Positions 36,257-46,953 of a stretch of DNA of 64,000 bases are shown one piece after another. Numbering within the stretch: the stretch's first letter is position 1; every line of letters starts with the position of its first letter. The notes under the pieces were generated by a model. The model had not been told where the DNA came from and did no database searches. It worked only from the letters and a program-made list of their open reading frames with translations. Origin of the DNA: Atrichornis clamosus (Eukaryota; Chordata; Aves; Passeriformes; Menuridae); assembly GCA_013400975.1 (NCBI GenBank), contig WBMZ01005375.1, forward strand, positions 95,294 to 159,293, read 5' to 3'. The position numbers and the translations under genes are program-made.

Positions 36257-36450
36257 TATTTTGGGCAGGAAATACAGAGAGAGAACATACGTGTACTTCG
36301 GAAGAGAATATGTTATGACGAGATGACTTGTTCAGAAGACTTCTTAAAGACAGCAGTAAAGAAAATGCTTTATCTTAGAACAAAAGCATGGTGACTTCTG
36401 AATATTACATCACCAAATGAAGAACCCACAAGCAAGACATAATTTTTACT
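36257..36450 (+). CDS. Candidate exon with 45-codon open end, product unknown
   Basis: An acceptor in T-rich sequence (TTGTTTGTGCATTTAG) precedes 194 nt ending in an ACT|GTAAGT donor. The frame that starts at the first exon base is open for 45 codons and stops with TGA at 36392-36394. The encoded peptide is Arg/Lys/Glu-rich and helix-like (for example REN-IRVLRKR), unlike the hydrophobic peptides that chance frames give in this T-rich DNA. The stop lies 57 nt before the donor. No homology is recognised. It could be a C-terminal exon, a lncRNA exon or chance. Confidence 0.22.
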
Positions 36451-36459
36451 GTAAGTACC

Positions 36460-39400
36460 ACTGCTAAAGACAAATACTTTATTTAGTTAAGCTTTACAGG
36501 TTTTTATCGGTTTCCATTACTTGAGATGGTGAACTAGGGTGTAGAACTAGATTAATTGATTAAGAATTAAATTGGAGAAAATGCCTCAATGATATACATA
36601 TCCATTGTCAATAAGGGTGTAATTTTAGTTAATGGCCCTTTTCTTTGAAATGTCGATTTTGTAAGAAGGTCTGTTTAGACACAACACTTGAGAATGCATT
36701 GAAGGTTTGCTGTATCTGCGTGGTATAATTTGGTATGTTACTATGGAGAATACTTATTTGGGAAGCTGGAGACATCCTTAACTTTGCTCTGATAACAAAT
36801 ATCACTTGTAGACTATGCATATTTATTTACACATAACAATGTGATGGTAAATTTGGAGCTTGGAAAATAAGAAACTGTTGAATAGAATGGTCTTTATTGA
36901 AAAAATGCCACTTAATGCTTTCATTTAAATACATTGGTGTAAATAGTCCCTGTTGTGCTCAGATATTGGAAGTCCTTGTGTTTTTATTTGGGAATTATTA
37001 TCAGGTATGTAAGTTTTGACTGGAAAGTTTTCTTGGGCCCTGAGGAAATCTCAGTCAAAATCTTAGAAAGGAAAACATGAATGGTTCAGTGCTTAGACCA
37101 CATGGAAGAGGAAAACCTGTTTGCAGATGTTTATCAGACAAGGGACTGGGACTTGTCCTGTAGGTTTCTGAATTTGAGATGAGTCTTTTGAGCTACTAGA
37201 AAAGGTAGCTGGGTTCAGAATATTTCCCTAGCTTCTGTTCAGGTTTTTTTGCCTTTCCCCCTCCCTTCCCCCCAAAATGTAAAAAATGTCTGCTTCCTTC
37301 CAATGTGATATATGAGTTTTTTGTTTGTAAGTAGGAATTTTCTCCTTCTACTTAGTTGTCTCTAGTCCTCACAGAGCATAAAGGTAAATATAGTCTTGAG
37401 TAATACTTTGCTCTAGATTTAGTTTAACACTGCTCTCTGAAACAATATCAGAGGCTTTAGATAACCTGCCAACCATTAGCATTACAGCTGAAGAATGAGC
37501 AGTTTTACATCTTTATGAAGCTGATGACCTCAATCATTCATTTTTAAATACTGAAAACAAACACCATCACCACCACCAAGTTATTTTCTATGAGTTTTCT
37601 ATCCCATGATTCTAAAGAGTATGGAAAACAGCTGAGGTAAGTTATACTGAGATTGCCGTAGCATCCAAGTGTGGCTGTTCCATAGCTTGAGGCACCACTA
37701 TAAAATCATTACAAATGAACAACACATTTGCAAAGTCTAAAGGAGACCTCAGGCAGGTAGAATGCAATTACCTAGCTAGAATTGAAGTAAGGCCCCAAGA
37801 CCACCTGGGAAGGAAGGTGCTGCTCACTGTTAGTAGGGTGCCAGGCAGGAACTGTATTTAGATTATTTACTACATAGAGTAACCTACAGTGCACTCATAA
37901 TTTAGAAGGATAGAATACTAAAGAGGAAAATGTACTGTGTCAGTAATTTCCAACCTAGTAATGGAATAGAGCCATCATGCTGTATTCTGTAATCTGCATT
38001 TTATAGGATGTGTGAATATAAATTCAGTTATTTGTTGTCTATTGGGAGAAATTGCAGCAACTTAATATATAAAAACAAAAAGTATTTTTCAAAAGTAAAG
38101 GGAAGGAAGTAGCTACTCTGTCTTCTCTGAAGTGGAAGTGTCATAAAGGAGCTTGGATTAATAGAACATAAGCCTTTTCTGATCTATTTGTGGCACTAAA
38201 TGTGAAGAGATTAGTGTACGTTAGAGAACATCTCAAAAGAGAGTTGCTGCACCATATGGGAGGAATGTGGGGGTAAAACCCTTTAAATATGAAAACCAAA
38301 ATATAATGCAAACAAGTCGACAAGATCAGGTGAGATTTGCTTTGAAGGTTGTTTGTAATGGACATTTAATATGTGCATCCTTAGGGTTATTGATGCTATT
38401 TCAGTATTTCAGTATTTGCATGACTGTTATCAGAACAGCCATAATCTAAAATGAGAAAGGTGAACTAAGAATAGAAACAAGAAAAAATCATAAACAGTCT
38501 AATAGCACAAACAGCACCTCAACCTCTTTCTCTGAGGATGCTGGAGAAGCTGAGGTAAAAGTCTTTTCAGAGAATGGAAGGAGAAAATATGTCTGGTACT
38601 TGTAAAAGCCTTAGGAATAGGTATTGTGTTTGAAAGTGGAGAAAAAAGAATAGAAGGCTGTCCCAGAGTTGGCAGTCATTTTTTGACTAACTGTTCACCT
38701 CGCAAATATTTTTAGAACATCCTAGATCATGCTCCAGCCAAACGAATGCTGTTTTATTCTTGTAGCCTCCACAATTCCATTGGTCTTCAACCTATGTAGT
38801 TTTCTAGATTAGTTAAGAAGCTGCATCAGTAAATATAGCCAGGCATTTGTCAGGCCAGTACAGCTGTAAGGACTTGGTTTGCAAATATTATTTAAACATA
38901 TGTATACTTAGTATGTGTGTTTTGTGTTTCTCCTGGCCCTTGGTGAGAATTCTACTTGGTCAAGATCTTGAATTTGGAAGTATAACAAGTGCAGGAACAG
39001 GAGAAAGATGAAAACTGTATGGAAGAAGATAATGTGTCAGGGTTTGAAAAAGATAGAGAAAAAAACCAGATGGAAATTAGTCCCCAATACTTGATCAAGT
39101 TTGAAGTAAAAAAGATATGCAGTACTGACAAAGCATGTTCAAGAATTTGAAAGGCATCATGTGGAGATTAAGTAGACTTTTCATACTTTTATTTTAATGT
39201 GATTGGTTGACATGGATAAAATAGATGGTAGTTTAATTTTCTTGTATGTACAACCACTTCCCATCTAAATTAATCTGTAATTAAAAGAGAGGATTTACTT
39301 CCTACATCCACTTTTGGAAGAGAAAAGAACCACTCTATGCTGGCAGGCAAATTCACATAAAATTCAACATGGTATATTGCTGTAATCTTCAATATGATGT

Positions 39401-40300
39401 GGTAAGCCACAAAATAACATGAAGACAAATACCTTTTTGGCTTCCTTCCACTGTTTTATTTATTACATCCTTCTTTATTTTTCACTGGTGGAGAGGAAAA
39501 ACAAAAGTTATTTAAAGTAGTCATGACCACTTTTAGGCAGTTTCATATTTTGAGGTAATGTTTGCTATATGAAACTTTAAGGTAAATCCATAGAGTTGTC
39601 CATCTATGATTTTTTGAGTTACTCAGAGAGCCCATCTTTCTAAAGGGAGGTCAGAGTGGGTTGGAAGAGGGATATTTTTATTCCTGCGGTGCTTTCTGTA
39701 AAGACAAAATGCAGGTTAACTCTGAAATGTGATATACATTTACGTATACGTATACGTCCAGGATTCCACAGCACAACTTTTCTGGGGTTTTTTTTCTACT
39801 TCTTCTTTCATATTCCCAGGAGTTTAGGCCAGGATCTAAGAATTCCTTTCCTAACTGTTCTGCCTGCGCACATTGACTAATAAACCCCATAAAGTTTGGG
39901 CAGAATCTGGTTCCTGTTCATACAAACAATCCAAAATACTTGGGCAAAATTGTTCAGTGTGATTTTTCAGAAGTATTGAGTAAAAATTGCCAGTGTCTTT
40001 TCAGTGTTGGCATCCAAAAACATTGTTGCAAATGCACTCTCCTAAATCAAAAGCAGTGGTAACAGCTGCAGAACACCAACCTACTATCAGTGTTCAGTTT
40101 CAGGTCAAATGCTCCAGAAGGAGATGGAGTTCGCCTTTCCTTGGTCACTGTTTATTCTTTGAAAGAGCATGACTAGCACTGAGTGGAGCAAGTAGAAGCT
40201 CTGTTCTCTGCGAATGACTGCGACTGTGATAGATGAAATGCTGCTCTGCAGGTGTGTGCGGATGCAGTGTCAGAGCAAGGGGTTCTGGTGGTGGGACAAA
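36460..40300. other. Non-coding stretch, no gene seen
   Basis: AT-rich DNA. A strong isolated donor, GAG|GTAAGT, has its last exon base at 37636 with only a weak acceptor (GATTCTAAAG) before it. A 41-nt segment at 36963-37003 has an acceptor and a CAG|GTATGT donor. Neither is enough to call an exon. A (TACGTA)-type alternating run lies at 39741-39757. Confidence 0.5.
39741..39757. repeat. Alternating CGTATA hexamer run
   Basis: TACGTATACGTATACGT is a 17-base alternating purine-pyrimidine run built on a 6-bp unit. It contains three CpGs in otherwise CpG-depleted DNA. It could adopt non-B structure or be a small, young microsatellite. Confidence 0.9.
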
Positions 40301-40325
40301 GGTGTGCCAACACACTGGTAGGGGC

Positions 40326-41038
40326 TGTGAAAATTCCCATCAGGTTGAACAAAGACACTGGACCACATGCCAGGAAACTCTTGTGCTTTATTTTACCGTC
40401 ACCATAACTCCGATACCCAGCCCACTGTTTAGACTCAAAGGACGTTGACTAACAAGCCCTTAAATTCTACAGTAGACTTCCACAAGTGGGGGTGGTTAAC
40501 AAGCCCTTGGATTTTGTAAAGTACGCTTCTGTAAGTTCTCAACTCCCACAGCAAACTTCTCAGAGGTGCTGGTTCACAAGTCACAACACACTTCCACAAC
40601 CTCCCCACTCCCACCACAAGCTTCAGCATGGAGCATGGGGTAGAATATGATAGCCAGGAGTGGCCCAGGCAGAGAAAGGAAGTAGAGAAATAAGGACAGA
40701 AAAGGGAGTAAGAGAACAAGAATATCACCAGTCCTTAGATCCCGCATTGTCCTTGCCACATGGATGGTCCAGAGCTGGGGTTGCGAGACAGAGTGAAAGA
40801 GAGAGAGAGCAAGGGGGCACAATCCCCCTCCTTTCAGAGTTAACCTGGTGCATGCCTTTATAGATTTTTAATGCATTTTGTTCACACATAATTTACCAGC
40901 CCTTTGAGCTCTCCTCCAGGAAGTGAGTTGAGGGGTTCTACTCATCTTGAGCATGAGTCTCAAGACGAGCAGACTCAGCAGCACTGCATTACCTCTGTGG
41001 GACCCTCTCTGACCACATCTTTCCTGGTGTAACAGTCA
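40326..41038 (-). mobile_element. Possible solo LTR of an endogenous retrovirus-like element, antisense
   Basis: Read on the minus strand, the segment starts TGTTACACC and ends ACA, has a TATA box (TATAAAGGCATGC, at about 40850-40862) and an AATAAA polyadenylation signal (40387-40392), and carries a 47-bp-period duplication of AACAAGCCCTT (40451 and 40498). It is also more structured and G+C-rich than its flanks. These are LTR-like properties. Against it, I cannot find a matching target-site duplication, the TATA-to-polyA distance is long, and no gag/pol/env or primer-binding site is seen. An ordinary non-repeat segment remains possible. Confidence 0.3.
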
Positions 41039-41099
41039 GAATGTTTGGCCCAAAATGTGCCTATTTCTGGTTCTTTGCAGAAGGTGAGTGGCCATGAGC

Positions 41100-44000
41100 C
41101 AGCAGTGACAAGGCTCTGACATTTAGTGCTCAGTCTGTATGGTCTGGGGAAAAAGAAAGAAGAACTGAATACTAATCTAGACAAATTAATCTGTGTTGTT
41201 GGAAAAGGGTGCCTGGTGATAGAGCTTTCACAGAGAGCTTTTTAACTCTCACCTCTATCAGACGACACCAAACTGACCTCTTCACAGCTCCGCAACTTTC
41301 CACTCCTGTACACTTTCTGTAAAGTAAATCAATCCCGCTTCAGTAAAATAAAAGAAAATTGTGGGAGAAAGAGCTCTGGATTTTTACTTTAATCCTTTTT
41401 GCTGAAATGCTGATAATTTACAGATCATCATTAACATTAAGTTTTTTCTTTATTAAACTTTAGTGAAATCAGCCTTCCTAAAGAAAGATTGTCTTTTTAT
41501 TCTTGAAATAAATCCATTGCATTGCAGGGACACTGCAATCCGAGTAATTTATGGTTTTTATTTTGGGTTGTTTTTTAAAAAAGGCTCATGCTTTCTATGT
41601 TATGAAACACTGAAAGAGGTTTTAATAATTCCTGTCTAAAATATGATTTAACACACATTCAGCCAGACTCTGCACTCTCAGAACTATAAAGACAGGCTGT
41701 TCTTAGGTATAAAATCAAAATTCCTTTTCTAGTCCATAATGTTTCAAGCAGAAATACATTTTAATGACTACATTTACTTCAGAAAATGATGAAATTATAA
41801 ACAAAACTCAGGATGTATGAACCTACATGAAACAGAAAAAACAATAAAATGCCAACTAGCGAGCTTGAAGCATCAAATTTTGTGAATTTCTGGTTAAAAT
41901 AAGTGGAAAAAAATCAGTGTGTATTTAAAAAAGAAAAAGAACATAACTTCTTGCTCCATAATATCTAAAATGCTTTAACTAATTCCTAAGTTAAAAGGAA
42001 GACATTTTTACTCCTAACATGCACCATAAATACCAAGGTCAATGGAGTGCCCCTTCTTTTCCTTAAATTGAAGCTAAAACTGCAGCGCTTCATTATTTTC
42101 CTGAAAGAATAGACCTTTTGTAGCAGAGGACTTGGCATTATGGCCAGGGGACACAAAGTAGCATTTTTCTAGTTTTAAGTGTGGAGTCACATCTTCGATT
42201 CTGTCTTAGGAAATGGATTTACAAACAAGTGACAAGAGCAGGAGTCTACCTGGAAATCTGCTTCCATAAGGCAAGAATCTGTGTTCTAGAAGTGTGTTGT
42301 CTGTGTAGGGCGGTGTTCAAGTGTGAGCCCACAGGGCTGGTGATGCTCTAGTGCCAGATAAGTGAGCAGCAAAAGTCCATGTAGGGCTGGTTCCTATGCT
42401 CTGCCCGCTTTGGGTAAAAATGAAGATATTTTAAAGACACTGTTTGGATTTAAAAAAAATGATTTAATACATTTATAGATCCATAAACATCACTTTTCAA
42501 CTGAAGGAAAAAACTTCTTTGAAATATGTTAAAAATTGGCTGTCATGAAGAATCAAAGGTTGTTTTCATTGCTACAGGATATTTGTTCTTTGAATCAATA
42601 CCCAAAAGAATTGTGATCTCTGGAAATTAAATATATGTCAGTATAACGATAGTCATCAAAAACTACAGGTTTGGGTTTTGACTCAAATTAAGGGCTACTA
42701 CCATCATTCAAAGTGTCCTTAGTCAGGGAATTTTCTGGCAAATCAGTAGATTCCATATTACTTTTTAAACATTAACCTGACCTCTGTTAGATGAAGAATG
42801 CCTGTTCCTGGTTACGTGTAACAACCCCCCCCCCCCGCCAATTGCCTTGTAATTTTAAGTCTGGATGTAAAGCAATTTAAAAGCCCCAAATATAACCTAA
42901 CATCTCTTTGCATCTCGATTAAATTTTTGTCTAAGTTTTGGAATCTTCGCAAGTTAAAACAGTCATTTATTTAACAGCTTGATGGAAAAACTAGGAAACT
43001 ATTTTATTTACTTTGGGATCAGGATTCAGATTATAATATAATGTTTTTTACTGATGGTATGTGGTGAGAAGTGGAGCCCAGAGAAGAATAACATTTTTTC
43101 AACAAAATGGATTAGTAGTTTTAGTTGTTGTTTTTGTACTGGAACAATGTCTTGGACACAGACAGATCAGCTGGAAAGCAACTTAAGGGAGCTCATAACC
43201 TCACTTTTTTCTGCTGCCTGATAAGTACATAAGTCTCCATATATAAAATCAGTGAGATTCTATACCAACATAGCAAGCGGTTCAGAATGGATTGACACAT
43301 GGAAGAAATCCCACCAATCCTATGTTCTAAGCCAAAATATGTTGCTTATTTCTGTGTTCAACATGGACCAAGCCTTGCACCAAAGCTAAAAGAAAAATAT
43401 TTCATTTTTTATGTTTGTACTAAAAAATGTTATGTGTGGATTATTTAAGAGAAAAATTATTTTGTCTCATTCTCTCCCTCACAGATTTGGACTAATGTAT
43501 GCTGTATCGTATTATAAACTGAGTGTCTGTTAATACCAGAAAAAAATGTTTCTTAGCCATCACTTGAATAATGAAGTGTTGCTTGCTGTTCATTTGAAAA
43601 CTCATTGAGCTGCACAATAATCACAGAATCTTCAGTTTTATTATCCTTTATGTCACTGAGAAATGCTTGCTGTTATGTTGTTCTGTTTTCATTTTCATCA
43701 TATTCCAAACCAGAAATGTATCACCATCTAAAAAATATGTTGGTAGGTAATAGAGAAAGGCAAGTGAAAGGTCAAGTCTCTTGCAAACTGGTGAAACACA
43801 TAACTTAAATTTAAATAGAAACCACATTATATGTCAAGAGATAAACAATGTATGGGCTGTAGTATAATTTATGAAATGAAGAATGTCATCATTAAGGGTG
43901 TCTGGGACTGTAGCATGCATGAATAAGGCAAAATTCCCATTGACTTTCCTTTAGATGTGTGCTAGGTTCTTGTTTGGTTGAGGTAAGGGCGTTTGTTTCG

Positions 44001-45015
44001 ATTTTCTCTGCTGTACCTACTACCTCTTTCATTTGTTCCCACTCTTAACAAAAACACACGTACAAAACAAAAACTCCTCACTGGGAGATGTGCCTACATG
44101 ATGACTTTATCTTGCTAATATTGCCATTATTCCCTCAAATAGATCCTCCAATTTTCCCACCTACCATTTGTTTTATATTTGCTCACAAAACAACTCAGCG
44201 TATTGTGAGCACTTACGTACACTCAGGAAAGTTGGTAGAATAGTAAAGCAAGTGCTGCACAATGCTCTGTTTTCTCAGACTTGTAACTTTACATCTAAAG
44301 GACTCTTAGGAGGCTGCTGCAGGGTCCCTTCAAAGCCTTGTTCTGCCCCATTCCTTGGTTGATGAGGATAGATTTAGGGATATTACCACCAGGGTAGAAA
44401 GGAAGAATACAGGGACTGTACCAGAGGTTGTGCAGATTGATCTTTTTCACTTGGAAGACAGCAGCTCAGATCATATCCCCAACTATAAGCACTCGGCTTG
44501 AGGTTGTGCAGCCTCAGTAGCTCAGTAGCTCTGAGGGTTGAATATTCGCCCCCTTTTTGGAGAGCTCCCATGGTGTGAGTCAATGAGGCCATGGCAGCTG
44601 CTTGTTGTACCTGCAAACCCACACACAGAGCAGAAGAGATCTGCCCTCACCCCAGTGTTCCTCTCACATGGACAAGGCAGAGCCTTGAATACGTGGTTAC
44701 ACTTTTGAATGAGATTGTATTTGACATTACAACACCACAGCTGCCCAGACTGCTTCTGTCCAACTCTCCAGTAGAAAAGCAGGCAGACCAGCAGGGTCCA
44801 TCTGTAATGTACACGTTACTGATGGAGCCTTGTGTCCATATCTGATCTCTCACACAAATATGTATTTGCTTCTAAAGAGGTCTAGGCAGGCAGAAATTAA
44901 ACATTGGAGCTGAGTGCAACATTTTGAAAATCACTTTTAGATGATATTACAAACTTTTTATAAAGATGTGCTACTTCCAGAGTAACCTTGGCTAATGCAA
45001 AGAACCAAATCAAAT
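41100..45015. other. Non-coding stretch, no gene seen
   Basis: Holds a 12-C run (42825-42836), a dispersed amniote-type motif at 43917-43949, and a small perfect hairpin (ATTGCAG/CTGCAAT, 41521-41539) in a quiet AT-rich segment that resembles conserved non-coding DNA. Open frames at 44383-44853 run on both strands and overlap, so they are treated as chance. Confidence 0.5.
42825..42836. repeat. Poly-C run (12 C)
   Basis: Twelve uninterrupted C in AT-rich surroundings. Runs of this kind are unusual in vertebrate intergenic DNA and prone to sequencing-length error. Confidence 0.9.
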
Positions 45016-45017
45016 TT

Positions 45018-45601
45018 GCAGATTGAGGGAGGTGGTTCTGCCCCTCTGCTCTGCTCTGGTGAGACCACACCTGAGTGCTGCATCCAGCTCTGGTGTCCCC
45101 AGCACAGGAAGGACATCAACCTGTTCAAGTGAGTCCAGAGGAGGCCACCAAGATGATCAGGGGGATGGAAAACCTCTCCCATGAGGAAAAGCTAAGAGAA
45201 TTGGGACTGTTCATCCTGGAGAAGAGAAGGTTGCATGGAGTGACCTAATTGCAGCCTTCAAGAACCTGAAGGGGTGCTACAGGAAAGACAGAGACAAAAT
45301 AGGACAGAGCCTATTTACAAGGGTGTGTAGTTACAGGAGAAGGGGGAATGGATTCAAACTGAAAGAGAGTAGGTTTAGATTAGACATTAGGAAGAAATTC
45401 TTTACTGTGGGGATGGTGAGACACACAAACAGGTTGCCCAGAGAATGGTGGAAGCCCCATCCCTGGGAGTGTTCAAGGCCAGGTTGAATGGGGCTCTGAA
45501 AAACCTGGTCTAGTGGAAGATGTCCCCTGTCCATGGCAAGGGGATTGGAAGTAGATGGTCTTTAAAATCCCTTCCAATCCAGGCCATTCTATGATTCTAT
45601 G
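45018..45601 (+). mobile_element. CR1 LINE, 5'-truncated, sense
   Basis: About 585 bp match the CR1 3' region in order: GGAGGTGGTTCTGCCCCTCT, TGCATCCAGCTCTGGTGTCC, CTGGAGAAGAGAAGG, TTAGATTAGACATTAGGAAG, CCCATCCCTGGGAGTGTTCA, CTGGTCTAGTGGAAGATGTC and CCCTTCCAATCCAGGCCATT. It ends in two ATTCTATG octamers (45586-45601), the diagnostic CR1 tail. The reverse-transcriptase frame is broken by stops and indels, so the copy is dead. It has the normal internal layout and serves as reference for the deleted copy at 59265. Confidence 0.96.
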
Positions 45602-46934
45602 AAATGCTATCTACTTCATCTAGAAAAATGTTTCTAAAGTTTTTTTGAGGCCTTTTGTAGCATGCTGTGGTGCTTCAGATAAGACATTTATTACTTTAAA
45701 ATGTGATTGTAATTGTTTTAAGGAATTTTGAAAACCATTGGTCAAGAAGAGTATAAAAAGCACAGTTACATAAATAATCTAGCCTGGGACTGAAGTGGAA
45801 GGATGTATATAGAGAAATAACATGATGCAAAATGATAGACATCCTCATACTTTTGGCACAATCAGCTATCTTCATACCATCAGCGAACAAAAAGGCAAAA
45901 CACTCAGGAGATGCTGCACACAACGGCTTCCCTGGTTCTTTGTATGTGCTGCTTGGAGCTGAGTCCCTTTTGAGACTGTGGCAATTGCTACCTAAAGGGA
46001 GAGCTGTGGCTTTATGGTTGTTCTGTGAGTTACTGAGAAAGGGCCACTCTCAGCCTGTGCAATAAATGCCACTGGACCAAAGTAGAAAGTGACACCACTT
46101 CTCCTCTTCAAGGCGGGGCAAAACTCTTGCTTTACCAAAGTAAAGTTAAATGAAAAATAAGTAGAATCAATGCTGAAACTCAGTGAAACCAATCTTCCAC
46201 TGCAAATATTTAACAGAACAATATTAGTCCATCGTTGCTTGGGCCCTGCACATGAACTGTGTTGCCATTTGCCAGTAGAGCAAGTGTTCTGGGAATCTTA
46301 CAACTGCAAGAGTCTTGGTTCTTTTGCTACATAAATGATATTAAACAATATCCAAAAGAATCTGATATATAACCTGTGCCTTTTTACCAAAGGTAATAAA
46401 AGGTTAATTTAATGAACAAGGCATTGGTAGCAATGGTATCCTTCTGGTATTCATCAAAAATATACAGTATATATAAAATTGCATCTGAAAAACCTATACT
46501 TTATATGTATAAGAAGAAAAAGCTATTTTAGCATAAGCAAAATCCTCAGAGAGAGGAAACCGTATATTACCAACTTTGCAAAATACACATTTCTGGTCAT
46601 TTATATGCTTCATTGCATTCAATCTTGTCTTCATACAGACTGTAAGGAGGCTGGGATGCTTATATTCAAGAGTCTAATTCAGGTTTCTATTCAACTGAGA
46701 TAAGTATCCAGCAGAAGGAGACACCACTGTGAAAAGCTCACCCAGACTGTTATTGTGTGGTAAAAAGGAGGCATGCAGATGAGGAATGAGGTTCTGTATA
46801 GAAGTTTTCTATAGGTTACAGATGCTATTGCTTCCACAGAAATCTGAGCACTTGAGCTAGGAAAGGAATGTCATCTTCACAAGTGCAAAGCCATGGAGTG
46901 AGGTGGGTTAAAAAATCATATTTAAAACAGGTAG

Positions 46935-46953
46935 CTATATAATATATATATAA
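46935..46953. repeat. (TA)n run
   Basis: Short alternating TA microsatellite, slightly interrupted. Confidence 0.8.

Noticed and set aside
44383..44853. Open frames on both strands
   Set aside because: Mutually overlapping, short, without splice signals or recognisable motifs.
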